Translations under genes and position numbers: made by a program
In this document: in pieces, positions 35,341 through 47,950 of the stretch
Position numbering within the stretch: position 1 is the first letter of the stretch
How the letters are laid out: every line of letters begins with the position of its first letter
Notes under the pieces: model-generated
The model's database searches: none
The model's input: the letters and a program-made list of their open reading frames with translations, nothing else
What the model was told of the DNA's origin: nothing
Source: Sphagnum compactum
Lineage: Eukaryota > Bryophyta > Sphagnopsida > Sphagnales
Direction of reading: 5' to 3'
DNA: 64,000 nucleotides
Assembly (NCBI GenBank): GCA_965153455.1
Contig: OZ234495.1
Coordinates: 21,386,875 to 21,450,874, forward strand

Positions 35341-36936
35341 AAAGCCCCAAGACATTAACGCGCAATGATGCAAATGCCATGTAGCAAAGCATAGGACAAA
35401 GTAGTAACCATGTTGCATCCTATTGATGGCTAGATGTTTGGTCTAATCCTCCTTTAATAGTAGAAGCAAAATCGGGTTCCATAATGGAAATGTTGTCCAA
35501 ACAAGATATGGGATAGTCAACATTTGTTGAAGCCATAAGAACTAGAAACACCAACAATAAGAATGTAAATTAAATAAATACATTTTGTAAAAATGAAAAA
35601 GAAAAAATTAAAGACTTGCTAGATAATAGATTGAAAGCCATATTGTTTGATAATCTCCTTTCAATTTAGGTGAACAAGAGGTAGCAAAATCTATGCTTTA
35701 AGAAATGGGATTATAAGAAGTCATTATTTGTAAAACATTCAAATGAGAAAAATTACACAACCCAGTAGTCTAGTTGTGATTGATATTGCATTCCCCACAT
35801 TTGATTTTTTGGTCACAACTTAAACAAGGGATCACAAGTAAGTGAATGGGCAGTGACACCCACCAAAGTACTCACTTATTCAAGTTTGTGTAGTCCTAGG
35901 ATTTTTTGATAAGTATAAAATAAAAGGCTATCACATACGTACAAAAAAGGCAGAACAAAAGATTTACCATGAAAATTTTCCATAACAATTGTTGCATCTA
36001 GCTTTCATAGCAACCCCTTTGAACCCAAAATCAAAAAAATATTGTTTCGTCTAACAAATATAGGTAATTTGTTTTGAAAAGCCTTCCATAAGCTTTAATT
36101 CATTTAAATTTTTTTAGCCAACAAGTCTTCCTGCATAGTAAAACACACACTGTTTTGTAACAATGCAATAAAACAAATGAATAAATTTAAGGTCAAAAGA
36201 CAGACAAAGAAGGAAGAAAAAAACAAAAACAGTGGATTTTCATCAAGTTTTTTTTACAACCATGTGAATAAAAAAAGAGGAATAAAAAGAATAAGACAAA
36301 AGGTTAATAAGGAGGATATTTAAGACATTTAAGAAAGAACATAAAACAAATGGGAACCATCCATTTTTTTAACAACTATGGCAACAAGATAAATAAGATT
36401 CCAATAAAAAGGAAATTAACCAAGGTGAAGGAGGAAAAAAAGGATAAAGTTATGTAGAAACAAAAATAATAATGGATTATTCTTTGTTTTGCACTCATGA
36501 AAGTAAGGCTAAGAGGAATAAGACAAAGAAGAAAAAGACCCAGTAGAAGAAGGAAAAAAAAGGAAAGAAAGAAAAAAGGTGATAAGGAAACCAAAGAAAA
36601 AGAGACCTGTAAAACGCAAAAGGCAAAGTGGACTTGATGAAGAAAAACCTTGAATATGACAAAAACAAGACACTTATCATGCGAAAGAAATGTGCATCAT
36701 CATGTGGGAAATCACAAGGCTATGAATTTTGTGAGATGAAACTCCAAAGCTCCTAGGATGCCACTATCAAAACACATTGGAATTCACAAAATATGACAAT
36801 GTAACAACAAAACCATGTTCACAAAATTTGACTTAACCTAAAACCAAAATCAGCAAATGTTGAAACAAACCCATTAGAGTGGTTCTTCTTGTCTATTCCA
36901 AATCTTAAAACCATCGGTCCGGTCCAATGTCGGTTC

Positions 36937-37060
36937 CTCTTTTCATTATGAACCGTTAATCTGGATTAATACATTAGTTTTTCTTTTCATTATGAACCAT
37001 TAATCTGGTTTAATACATTAATTTTTCTTTTCATTATGAACTGTCAATTTGGTTCTTACT
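36937..37060. repeat. Tandem repeat, 44-bp unit, three copies
   Basis: TTTCATTATGAAC recurs at 36941, 36985 and 37029 (period exactly 44), with TTAATCTGG.TTAATACATTA between. It sits in an AACCAAAACC-type low-complexity tract (36830-37180). Confidence 0.85.
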
Positions 37061-37998
37061 CATTTTTTTGATTTTGTGGAACCTCCAATCATGTTTGCCT
37101 TGTAATGAACCACAATTGAAACCAAAACCAACAAAAAACTAGAACTGGCCAACATTGGTATCAATTTGGGCATGTAGCTGGGTATGTCAAGCCCTAACCG
37201 ACATGCTTTAGTTTTGAAAAAAAATGATGACGCCCCGCCTAGATGGGCTTTTGGTTTGTCATATGTAGCCAAAGCCCCTACCTCAATAGGCTTTTGTTGC
37301 TTGAAGTTTGCAAGTTGCCCACTTACATTACACAAACAAGGTATTATGAGTAGGGTGTAAAGTACTAAACATTTAGAGTTTAGCAAAAAGTGCAATCAAT
37401 TGTTCCATTGCTATTGCATTGTTCTTTTTGAGTTGTGCTAAAATTGTTTTTATGTTTTCATGATGGATGAAATGTTAATGCAAGAAGACAATTCAATGGT
37501 AAAGAAACATTAGCATAAGCACCCACCATGCATTGATGGAAGCTACCAACCAACAAATACACATGTAAAAGAGTTTGATAATTGTATTTCAATCCTCATT
37601 TTTTTCTTTTGGTGTATCTATTGTGAAGCAACTTCGTTGTCATGTATTGCTTAAAGATTTTTAATTCCAAACATGTCATGAGGTGGTTTTTGTGGATTCA
37701 AATTGTGTGAAAAAATTTGTGTTATAAAGGTTTTGAGTTTCAAAGTTTTGTGGCTTTTGTGGTTTTATTTGGTTTTGAATAGAATGGTGGACAATGGGCA
37801 TCATGATAATGTTACTTCTATTGTTAACTATGCAATCGATTGACATCAACCTTCATCAAACTTCAAAGTTGAAATTGCAAGTCTTGTTTTGCCTTCATTG
37901 GGTGTTTCAATATCCCTAGCTTCAATAGAAAAAGTTGCCATGGGAATTTCAATATAAACATGTAATTTTTCTTATGTAGCCCAATACCACTAAAAATC

Positions 37999-38297
37999 TT
38001 CAACCCACTGAAGTGGTGGATAAAACATGAAAAGAAAATCCTTATCTTGGATTCCTTGCACATCAAACAATGGGGGATTTGTTGCTTGCAAATTGAAATT
38101 GAATAGATGTTCAACATGGCCAACGTCATCGTAAGTTTGAGATGGCATCAATTTGGTATTGAGAATTTGGACAAGATTATTTTGATTATGAAGAATATGT
38201 TTAAGGACTTTAAATCAAGTTGCAATGTTGGTGAAGGGTTTGAGGTAATTGTGAAGATCTTAGATGTTGAAGATCACATGCTTGAAGAAAATGAATA
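37999..38297 (+). pseudogene. hAT transposase C-terminal fragment
   Basis: The plus strand gives PLKWWIKHEKK, then ICCLQIEIE, a stop, and MANVIV..RWHQFGIENLDKIILIMKN..KD.KSSCNVGEGFE and DVEDHMLEENE. This is the dimerisation region and tail of the same transposase type as at 17.2 and 33.3 kb, here without the upstream domains. A stop and a frameshift break it. Confidence 0.72.
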
Positions 38298-39456
38298 ATA
38301 TATTGATTGCCAATTTTGATATGTTTGAGTTGGATTGAATGTTGAACATCAGTTTGATGTCAATAGTTATGAAGCTCAAACATGAAGCTTTTTTTCCCTA
38401 CCTTTTGATGTTGTTGAAATTGAAGAATGTTTGTTTGAACATTCATGCATATTTTTTACCTATCATCTCATTTGTTATGTTACCCATGTTCATTATCATG
38501 GTGTGGTGTTGATTGCATGTGAATATGGGAGGTTGTAAGTTCCATGATGAAATAAGAATTAACAAAAAATGAAGGCATTTTGAATTTCCAAAGTTTCGCC
38601 ATGACTATTTACCTCTAGATACTAATTTGTTATTGTGTTAAGCCAAAATTGTTAAAGTATGTTGAATGTTGACAACATGTAAACAATTGGCCATGTTCTA
38701 TGGGTTTGGGGTTGATTGCATTGGGGTGAAATTAATAATATTATTTTTGGGGAAATCCTTTGTTATTTTTTTGGGTGTCTTTGTTGTTCTTCGGCAAAAA
38801 TTATTTGTTGTTTTTGGTGTCTTTGCTATTTGCGAGGAAAAAATATTTCTTGTTTTGGTGTTTTTGTCATTTTTTTCTTGCTTTTACTAAAATAGATTTT
38901 CTATCATTGGAGTTTTGTGTCTAGTTGCATGGTTTGTCCACTTATTATTTGATGTCAAAGATGAACCCTAGGTTGAGGTTCTATTTGTGGTGGGATTGAA
39001 TGTGTGTAATGTGGTTGTCACATTTTTTTTAATCAATTGATCCATTTATGTACAATTTTTACTCTTCACCTATATATGTAGTTTTTGGTGCTTTGTATTT
39101 TTTTGCTATTAGATTGAATCAATAGAAATGAATTCTATTTATTTATTTCAATGTTCTTGATTTGGTGTGGGATTAAAATATTGGGAAGTGGTCGTGGGTC
39201 ATGGGTTTAATATGTGGGAAGGATTACATGTAACTTTGTGAAATTGAATGTTGGTCTCTAGGAATTTATGTTTTTTTGTGATTTTTTTGTTTGAATGTCT
39301 ATGTGTGTTTGTGGTTTTTTCATTAGTTTTTCTTATGCTTGTTTTTGCTTTCTCTTTGTGTGTTTTTGCTTGTTTATGTTGATATGGATTACAAGAACAA
39401 TACTAGCCCAATCTAAAAGTGCACTTTATACCCAACCTTGAAACTAATATTGTATT
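38298..39456. other. Gene-free T-rich stretch
   Basis: No gene recognised. A loose repeat of TTTGTTG.TTTTTGGTGTCTTTG words lies at 38755-38880. The open frame across it (38666-38890) is Phe/Val/Leu-rich only because of that. Confidence 0.4.
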
Positions 39457-39733
39457 CACTACAACAAAAGTTGTCCCTATATGTCAAGTGATTTCACTGG
39501 ATTTTGAGTGAATTCACTGGTTGTAGTGAACAAGGACTAGTGAAGAAATAGTGAATTCATTAGTTATAATGAACAAGGACTAGTGAAGAAGTAGCGAATT
39601 CACTATTCTAGTGAACGGGGACTAGTGAAGAAGTAGTGAATTCACTGGTCAAGTGAACGGGGACTGGTGAAAAAGTAGCAAATTCAGTGGTCTAGTGAAC
39701 AGGGACTATTGAACTGCACCCACATTTTGTAGT
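39457..39733. mobile_element. CACTA-like miniature element with internal 42-bp tandem repeats
   Basis: Left end CACTACAACAAAAG is the typical CACTA (En/Spm) terminal word; right end TTTTGTAGT lacks the final base of its inverted partner. ATT precedes the left end and follows the right end, fitting the 3-bp target duplication of this superfamily. The inside has five copies of a 42-43-bp unit (GTGAAC.[AG]GGACTAGTGAAGAA..AGTGAATTCACT), at 39528, 39571, 39613, 39655 and 39697. No coding capacity. Confidence 0.75.
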
Positions 39734-40699
39734 ATTGATTCCAAACTTATGCAATTGAGTGTGCAATGCCAACTTCTAACATTTGCCACCTCTTGCTCAT
39801 GAAAGGGCATGCTGCAACAATTAAGATATATATTAGAGGTTGATGCAATAGTTTGAATAGTTTTAGTTGGAAAAAAATGTTTTAAGACAACTTCACACCC
39901 ATTTTTTTCACAATGACCTTATAATTTCCAATTGAATGACAATGCAATTCACATGTTATTTTTTGCAACTCATATATGTGTTTTTGAAAGAAAAAAAAAG
40001 TTTTTATGAATTTGGTCATCTATGCATAAGCTTGGGTTGATGTTAATAAGGCATTTAATCAATTGATGGTATGTTGCATGCTCATGTGTGAAAATCAAAA
40101 TCTGTATGCACATGCTTAGGAGGACTTAATTTGTTAAAAATGTCACAATCTTGACTTTCCCATCATATTAATCTATGAAATTTTTTGTTAGCCCAACCTA
40201 TATGTAGAAGTAGATCCATTTTTAACACTAGTAAAAACCATTGCCTTAGGTTCTAGTTAGTAAAAATTGGATTTGAACTTAGTCTAATTTTCAAAATTAA
40301 GACCAAAATTACAATTTGTATTTTAAAGAACTATACCTAGAACCAAGTTTTCAATTCTATTTATGTGTGGAATTGAAACTAAAATCAAAATACATTTTTT
40401 GAAAATAAAAATGATTAGAACCAAACATTAATTGGCATTGAAATGTTTGTTTGGGTTTGAGTTTGTAAGAATTAAATTGAAACAAGTGTTGTGTAATTCC
40501 TAGGTTTAAAAAAACTCTCTAGTTCCAATTTTTTATTTTTTTAGAAAACTGATTTTGGTTCCTTTTTTTTCAAAATCAAGACCCAATTTCAATTTTTATT
40601 TTTCATTTTAGTAGGTGGTTTTGTTTTGAATTCCTTTTTGTATTTTCAAACTACATTGGTTCTCAATTTTAAAATAGGTTCCTAATTAAGTTCCAAGCA

Positions 40700-41020
40700 C
40701 AAAGCATGAGAAGAACATGAAGAAAAAGGTGATGACAACAAGTGTGAATCATGAGAAGAACACAAAAAGGATGGCAATGGCAACAAGCATGAACCAAGAA
40801 AAAAACACAAAAAAGAGGGCAATGGCAATAGGTGTGAACCAAAAAAAAAACACAAAAAAAAGGCAATGTCGATAGATGCAAACCAAGAAAGAAGAGAGTG
40901 ATGGTAGTAGGCACCAACAAAAAGACAAACACAAAAAGAAGCATGATGGCAATGTGTGAACCAAAAGAAGAACACAAAAAAGGAGAATGATGGTAGTAAT
41001 CATGAACTAGGAAAAGATGG
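40700..41020. repeat. Minisatellite, 45-bp unit
   Basis: Units carry CATGAGAAGAACACAAAAAGG and ATGGCAATGGCAACAAGC; CATGAGAAGAACA recurs at 40705 and 40750 (period 45). As at 16.1 kb, the multiple of three keeps frames open; the minus strand gives Phe/Cys/His-rich 15-residue periods (PFFCVFFLVHTYCHC type) for 122 residues. These are likely not proteins. Confidence 0.8.
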
Positions 41021-41279
41021 TTTAAACATGGAACCAAAACAAGTTTTTTTTAAACCAACCTCTTTAAGTTCTAGTTACTACATCCACTTAGGAACCAAGC
41101 TTGCGGTTGGTTACTCATTCCTTCACATAGGAGACCAACGTGCCAATTCCTCACATGGTTCTCAAACCTTACCCTAACCCCCAATTCAAATTCTAAACCA
41201 GTTTTAAAACCTCAAACCGGTTTTAGTTAGGTTTCAAGTGCTTGGAATTGAAACCAACTCCAAGTAATTGACCAACTAT

Positions 41280-41470
41280 AAGTAAAGAACTACCCAACAT
41301 TGGTACTTACCTACCAAGTAGCTATCAAGTGCGTTACCTACTTGCCTACATATGTAGTAACAGTTTACATGACCTACCTAATTACCCATGATATTTATCC
41401 ATGTAAGTAGGTACTTTTGTAAAGTAGGGTGGGGTGGAAGTAGGGGGGTCTGCACAATCAATCACCTGGG
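41280..41470. repeat. CTTACC/CCTACC array, family A tail
   Basis: TACTTACCTACCAAGTAGC, ACTTGCCTACATATGTAG, CCATGATATTTATCCATG and GGGTGGAAGTAGGGGGGTC match the order of words at 11395-11500. Confidence 0.65.
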
Positions 41471-43629
41471 TAACTGATTTTTGGGTCATACTTGCTGAGA
41501 TATTTTAATCTCCAGTTCTTGGCGCCAAATTGTTTCCATGCCTTTTGGACTTACAAAGTTGTTAGGTGTGTTTGACTCTAGTGTCTCTATAAGGTAGATC
41601 TCAGTCTCAAACTGCACAAATTGTACATTGTATGGCCACATTGCGCACACTAGGTCTGAGGTTTTACTGCTATTTTGCTAATACTAGTCAGACCATGAAA
41701 CCACAGCCACATGGATTAGGCGATGGGTGGACTCTGGACAACAAATCAAAGAGAATGTAAGTGTACTTGGGAAGAGTTTCTCTAGGGAAGAACTAGAGCT
41801 CCTTCCTTGGTTTGAGGGCCTAGAAACTAGGACCCATGAGCTCAAGTTCCTTTGCCCCAAATCCTAGAAAAATACACTCAGGAGGCACTCTTCCCCAGGT
41901 TGAAGAAATGGCAGTTTTCTTTCCTGCCTCAATTCATAAGATAAATGATTTTGTATGTGGAGTTACCTTACATGTCGTACGATGACAATTTAGAAAGGTA
42001 TAAGATCACAACCTAACAAGTGTAAAGATCCACTAGAAATTTTAATGTATTTGGACAAGACGTTCTAACATTTAATTTTTCCACCGGGTGCAAAGCGGGC
42101 TATACAATTTCGGAGTGGGCTTTACAAGTTTTGAGTGGGCTTTACCATTTTAGAGTCGTGCCATGAAAAATTTATCTTTCATTAAAGAAAATTTATGTCT
42201 GTATATTTGTCCTTAGTCAAGGACATTATCAAATCGCACATGTGCTCAACTACTGCCTTGTGCATGCCCTTACTTTGGTAATGGCCTCCATCTGAAGCTT
42301 TACCTTACATGAGATATTTTGCTGGAAGATGTGATGGATTCAAATTTCATATATAACCACAACAGAAACTGCAATGCAACTTCTTGGGCTTCTTTATGCC
42401 TGTAGAATTCCTTGTGGCATTTCCACGAATGTGGCAATCAATGAGCTCTTTTTGGTTAATTACAAGAGGGAGTGAGAGTTTGTTGCATGTTTGGCACCAA
42501 ACAACACCAACAATCTTGAACCCTAAAGTTATCTGTGAAGTCACCTTGTCTTCAGGCCCTAGTTTGACCCTCTAATCCCTATTTCATCTGAAATTTGAGC
42601 AGAAGAGATTGAAACTGAATATAATTTAAGGAAACCAGGTATTAATTCACAAGATTTGCTGGATTTTATTTTGAAAATATTTAATGAAGAATATAAGCAG
42701 CTCCAAAGTTGCATGCTAGGCAAATCCATGATGCGAGGAGCAAATTCCTGCAAGGAACAATTCTAGGTGAGGAAAAACAGTTTGGAGCACTTTACTGATA
42801 ACTGTAATAGAGAGCAAAGCTTGTACCCAAAACAAGTGAATCAACATTTCACTACCATGCCTTGGGCAAACCAAAATTGCTATAGAGATTCATGAATGTT
42901 TGTGACAATCAATTCGGCCTAGAAAAACAACCCCTTGCATAACACTGAAGTGGCTCTCACTGAAATGGGTTGCATGTGGAAATATAAAGTCGGCAAGTTA
43001 CACTAATTCATTGGCCTTGATTATTTTTAAAAACTGGTGTGGCACGGGGAGTGCACATACATGGTGGAGAGACACTGGGCCCAAACTGATCTATAATACA
43101 CAAGATGTCAGGAACACAAACAAGTTTAAAAGGTCATGTTGTCTACCATCTATACACATGCAATATGGGCCTAAACTTTTAGTCCTTGAATGTTTATTTC
43201 CAACTGGAAGAGAGAGAGGTATCCTGTGCCTCCCAAACCTTGCATCTTCAGAAGTTGAACAAAGTATTGCTCTAGTTTGTGATGGCCCATGGCCATCCCA
43301 GAAGTAATTATTTCCCTGTTATAGCATATATCCACAATCACCCTGGGTCCTTGCATTTTTTGCTACTTATTTGTGCTCTTACCAGCAAGTTTCATAACTA
43401 TTCGCACCTAGTGATAGATAGCCAAGTAATGAAGATAACTTCATGTTTCATATCTCTATTAAAGAACTTCTGGATGATACGTACCTATTTTTGTTAATGT
43501 GTGCATGTGTAAAATGCGGAGAGAGCACGATGTTTGCATGTTAGAAGGGAGAAAAACTTTTTCTTTTTCTACCAAGAACATTGGTATGGGTCAAGTGTAA
43601 ATACCATACCTACAGTTGATAATGGGCAT
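41471..43629. other. Gene-free stretch of balanced composition
   Basis: No protein family recognised. At 42087-42158 a roughly 21-24-bp unit (GCGGGCT[AT]TAC.. / AGTGGGCTTTAC) occurs three times. The segment 42300-43330 is not low-complexity and could hold a non-coding transcript, but nothing supports one directly. Confidence 0.4.
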
Positions 43630-43830
43630 ATTTTGTTGAACATTTAATTATTTCAAAAATTGAACCCGGCACTCTTAATTTGAATATTTCAGAATTTCAA
43701 CAATTGAGTGTAAATAAGCAATGTCTCTCTTATATTTTGAATTTAGTGTGGGAACCTAATGGAATGGAGTCCTTCATAATTCCATAGATGCAAGGTTCAA
43801 TTCTTGAAAAAATCCAACAAATTGAGATCT
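43630..43830. mobile_element. Diverged copy of the tRNA-like-core element
   Basis: ATTTCAAAAATTGAACCCGG..CACTC, TTTCAGAATTTCAACAATTG and GCAAGGTTCAATTCTTG parallel parts of 14213-14500 and 44360-44650. Ends not defined. Confidence 0.4.
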
Positions 43831-44354
43831 ATTTTTATTTATTTTCTAACTCACATTTTTGAGAATTGTAGAATGTTAAACATTACTAATAAGTGTGGGA
43901 TTCAATGGGGACATTACAAGCCATGTGTGAATACCAAAACCACAATCCTAATAAGAGCAATATGGGTTAAGTGTGAATGTCATGAATATGAAAACTATTA
44001 TGACCAACGTTTTCCAAGGTGCACAAGGTCTATGACAAAGTATAACAAAGTAGACCTAAAACTTCAATTTAACCACACGCAAAGGTTGATTTAAAACAAT
44101 ACCATGTTTAGTATGCAAGAAAAAGTTTAAATAAAAATTTACTTCATAACACAAATAAACAAGAAAATGAAATAAAAGGTACAAGACTATAACATAAGGT
44201 CATACTTCAAACTGATGTTGAACAAACTCAAAATAATTCGAGGAAATTATATATTTTTAAAATCGTTAAAGGATCTAATGTAAGGAAACTTTCATAGGTT
44301 GATTTATGGGTGTAACTAAATGTGTAATTCAATATCGTATTCCCTAATTATATT

Positions 44355-44650
44355 CAACAACAAACTATCAAATAATTAATTAAATTTTACATCTTAACTT
44401 CAACACTTGCTTTTTTAATACTGAAATTATTTTTGACAAGTAATAAAAAATAATAAACACAATCTATTCAAGGTTGTGGGATAGTTTAGTGTCTTTAGAT
44501 TGTCTCAGTCTTAAGTCTTGTATTGTTTGCGGTTCAAACCTGACAATTGGAATCTTGTTGATTCCTAATTTTATTAAAAATTTGACACAAGTAATAAATA
44601 AATTTTCAAATGTTTGGCAAAAAGAAATTGTTCAGATATTAAGGTAGCAA
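44355..44650 (+). mobile_element. Copy of the tRNA-like-core element
   Basis: Aligns with 14213-14500: AACAACAAACTATCAAATAA versus GACAACAAACTGTTGAATAA, GACAAGTAATAAAAAATAATAAACA versus the same words at 14290-14320, then an A-box-like GGATAGTTTAGTGTC (about 44480) and B-box GGTTCAAACC (about 44530). Outer inverted ends are eroded here. Confidence 0.55.
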
Positions 44651-47399
44651 TTGAATGGGAGTATTGGATATCAACATCTTATCAAGTTACTTTTCCATCC
44701 AAGTTGATTTGTGCATATTTCTAAGATTTGAATTGTGAAATATTCTACATATGTTTATCAACATATGATAACTTTGGCATAGGATGTTCACCCCAGTATC
44801 TTTAAAGGTAACATCCATTGTAACAATGGGCATTACTTAGTGCAACTTATTAAGTGTAGGCCAAAGCTCCAAAGAAGATCATAAGTCTATAGTAAATTGT
44901 GTATCCTAAGCTTCGATGGAAAGCTTTTAGTGAACCTTGTTTTTATCATTGCCATTTTCTCACCTTTCCCTATTAGCTTTGAACACAAGCAACCCAACCC
45001 TAAAGAGCCCTAAAGGACAATCCTCCATGCATTTGCCAAATTTTTGAATTTGCAATAATAACGTACTTCTTACTTATTTCAAAGTCTCTTTCATTTCTAT
45101 TTAATTTTGCCAAGATCCAATGGATTGTCAAAACTATATGGTGAACATGAGTAGTTTAAAACTAATAGGTACACAAAAAAACATGAAACATTTCATCCTT
45201 TGTCCTAAGGTTGCATATGTCTTACATATACACATTGACACAATGGTGGGTGTGACAATTGGTTTATTGAACTCCAAATAATTGTTGATTTAATAATCAA
45301 TTATTTCACAAACATATAGTCTGCTACATGTCAAGCAACCACATTGAGAATTACTGGTCATTACAATCTTTTACAAGTTGAGCTTGAGCATGATTTTTCA
45401 ATTCTTCACGCAAAGGGCATCCTCTTTATTATCCTTTATCATGACATCATTTTTTACTTATCTAACATTCATTGTGATACATTTAATGGTTTTTACATAT
45501 GCTGCAAACCCTAGGTTGTAGTTAACAAGAAGAAGTCATAACCTTAAAAGACACATCTTAATCAAAAGGGGGTGAAGTTATCTTCACCTATTAAAAGTTT
45601 TCTAGAAACCTTGTTGCTATTGCAAAATGTCACAAGTCATTTTAAAGTAATTTGTTATGATTGGTTGGTTTAAAATTTTCAATTATATTTTTACTAATTT
45701 TTTAATTAAATAATCAATTTGTGACACCCACTAATTTAAATGTATGGATTAAAAATAATCAATGTGCACATGCTCATGTTCTTTGTGCATTAAAAATTTA
45801 TTATTATAAATAATATAATTTTCAATATTGAAATGTTATTTTATTTCTTTCATGGAATGGGTCTAACAACTTTGATGGGCATTTTTTAAACAAAATAGCA
45901 AATGTTTAAAGAGCAAATGAAAATAACAAATAAAAATCGACATAAAATTCCAATGACAAAATTTTGAAGAGCTGGTATATGGGTGATTTTGCATAATCTT
46001 TTATAGGTTCATACAATCTATCATATGGTCATCCCTGGACAATTCTAGGGATAATTCCAAAGACAACTCATAATTACTCCATTTCCCAACTTAACTACCT
46101 CATTTCTTAATAACTACCTTACTCCTTTCCCCTACCCATCAGTAGGGATATGAAAAAAAATCCTATTTCATTTTCACGCTTAAACTACCTCATTCCTTTA
46201 CAAATAACTACCTCCTTTTTCTGTTAATAATTATCGAGCCCTCTTTTACCTTACCCACCATGGATATAATGTTTAATACAATTTTAATTAAATTTGAAAT
46301 TGATATAAATAATAATGAGATATTGAAAACCAAATGGGAACACAATAAGAAAAAAAAGGGTTGAACGTCACTAATAATGCACAACAACACAGAGCCCAAG
46401 TTAGATTATCATTTAAAAATATGAAGTATTAAGTAGTGGTTACATCTACTTTGGTACATGTTAGCATGGTTGGACCCATAGCTATTTGTCAAAATGATTA
46501 GAATTTAATACCAATTAAGCTATTAATAAACTTCCAATTTTCATACAATGTGTTAAATTTTTCTATAGCTAGTATTAAAGAAAGACATGTATTATGTATG
46601 TTTAAAAGATTTTTTTTGATGAATAGAAGTTGCAAACAAAGGTGGGGTTGAATGTGTAGGAAATGGTTGTTATTTTCATTTAATGTTGTCCCTTTTGGAA
46701 AATAGGACATATGGGTTTTTTTCACTTCATGAAGCTTTTAAAATCTAAACTATTAATAATAGTGATTTTTTTTGGCTTGTGGAAAGTCACCAATGTGGTG
46801 ATCTTGTAAGTTGAGGGTAAAGGTAAGACTGTAAACAGGAGGTTCTAGGGATTGCAAGAGGGCAAACTATCAATTGGAGTAATGATGAATTCAAATTGAG
46901 TAAAAAACATGTGAAAGGAAATTCAAGCACATCAAATGGTGTAATGAAATTAATTTGCAAGCAAGCTGTTATGTGGTTATTTTACAACATATGAAACACA
47001 TTAAGTTTTTGGCAAACATTTAAAATTTAAAGTTTAGTTTTTTGGCAAACATTTAAAATTTAAAGTTTATTTTTTTGGCAACACATTAAGGTGTATGCAT
47101 TATATAATGGTTCATTTTAAGCAAATATAACACTCATACAAGTTCCCTTGCAATTTTTTAAAAAGTGTTTAAATGTTATCTTGAAAATTTCATTATTATA
47201 ATCTTTGATTGCTGAATGTTCCCCCACTTATGAAACTTGCTAAACCTAAATCAAAACTTATATAAAAAGATGTTGATGTCATATGTTGTGATTGATGAAA
47301 TTTGAAAACTCTAAAAGAAAAACCATAAAGTCCACATGAATGAAAGTTTAATGAAAGATTTTTAAAGCATGTTCATTAAGATAAAGCTACCCATCATCA
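44651..47399. other. Gene-free AT-rich stretch
   Basis: No gene recognised. A 33-bp duplication (TTTTTGGCAAACATTTAAAA, twice) lies at 47006-47075. Confidence 0.4.
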
Positions 47400-47950
47400 A
47401 TTGTTGGTCAATGACCAAATGTTTACAATTTTTTTTGTTTTTTTTTGTCTATTTGAATGATGTACAAAGTTACGAGAGCACCAAGCTACGTTACTTCTTA
47501 AACCTTACATTACTTCTTTCAACTTCAAAGGCAAAGGAACAATGCAAAAGAAGCACAAAGAACATGGAAATCATATAGTGTTTTTTTAATATAAAAATGA
47601 CCTTTTATTTTCCTTGTTTTTTGTCCACTTAAATGATTTAAAAAGCTATGGGTGCACCAAGCCAAACTTTACATTACCTCTTTAAACTTTAGAAATGAAG
47701 GGATAACAAAAAAAAAGTCATGCAAAAGACTTTTAATGTGTTAAATCTTTAAATGTCTTTTAGGTTAATGACTAAACGCAAACCTTGCCTACTTTTAACA
47801 GCCATATATTTTCCATTTTTTGTTCAATTTGAACAATATAAAGGTCTGTGGGTGCACCAAACCAAGGTTTAAATTTTAAAACCTTTTAAATTTGATAAAC
47901 AAAAGAATAATGTCTTAGAATTTGAAGTTCTCTAAAAGCTTAAGTGTTCA
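47400..47950. repeat. Three diverged tandem copies of a 176-199-bp unit
   Basis: Each copy has TTTTTTGTC.A.TT.AATGAT, then GAGAGCACCAAGC / GGGTGCACCAAGCC / GGGTGCACCAAACC, then AAACTT.ACATTAC and AACAAAAGAA words. The GCACCAA word sits at 47478, 47654 and 47853. Confidence 0.7.

Noticed and set aside
40669-41037. 122-residue Phe/Cys/His-rich minus-strand frame
   Set aside because: Produced entirely by the 45-bp minisatellite; not a membrane protein.
44480-44540. Possible tRNA gene (A-box and B-box words)
   Set aside because: No acceptor stem, no cloverleaf and no anticodon arm; kept only as part of a repeat element.
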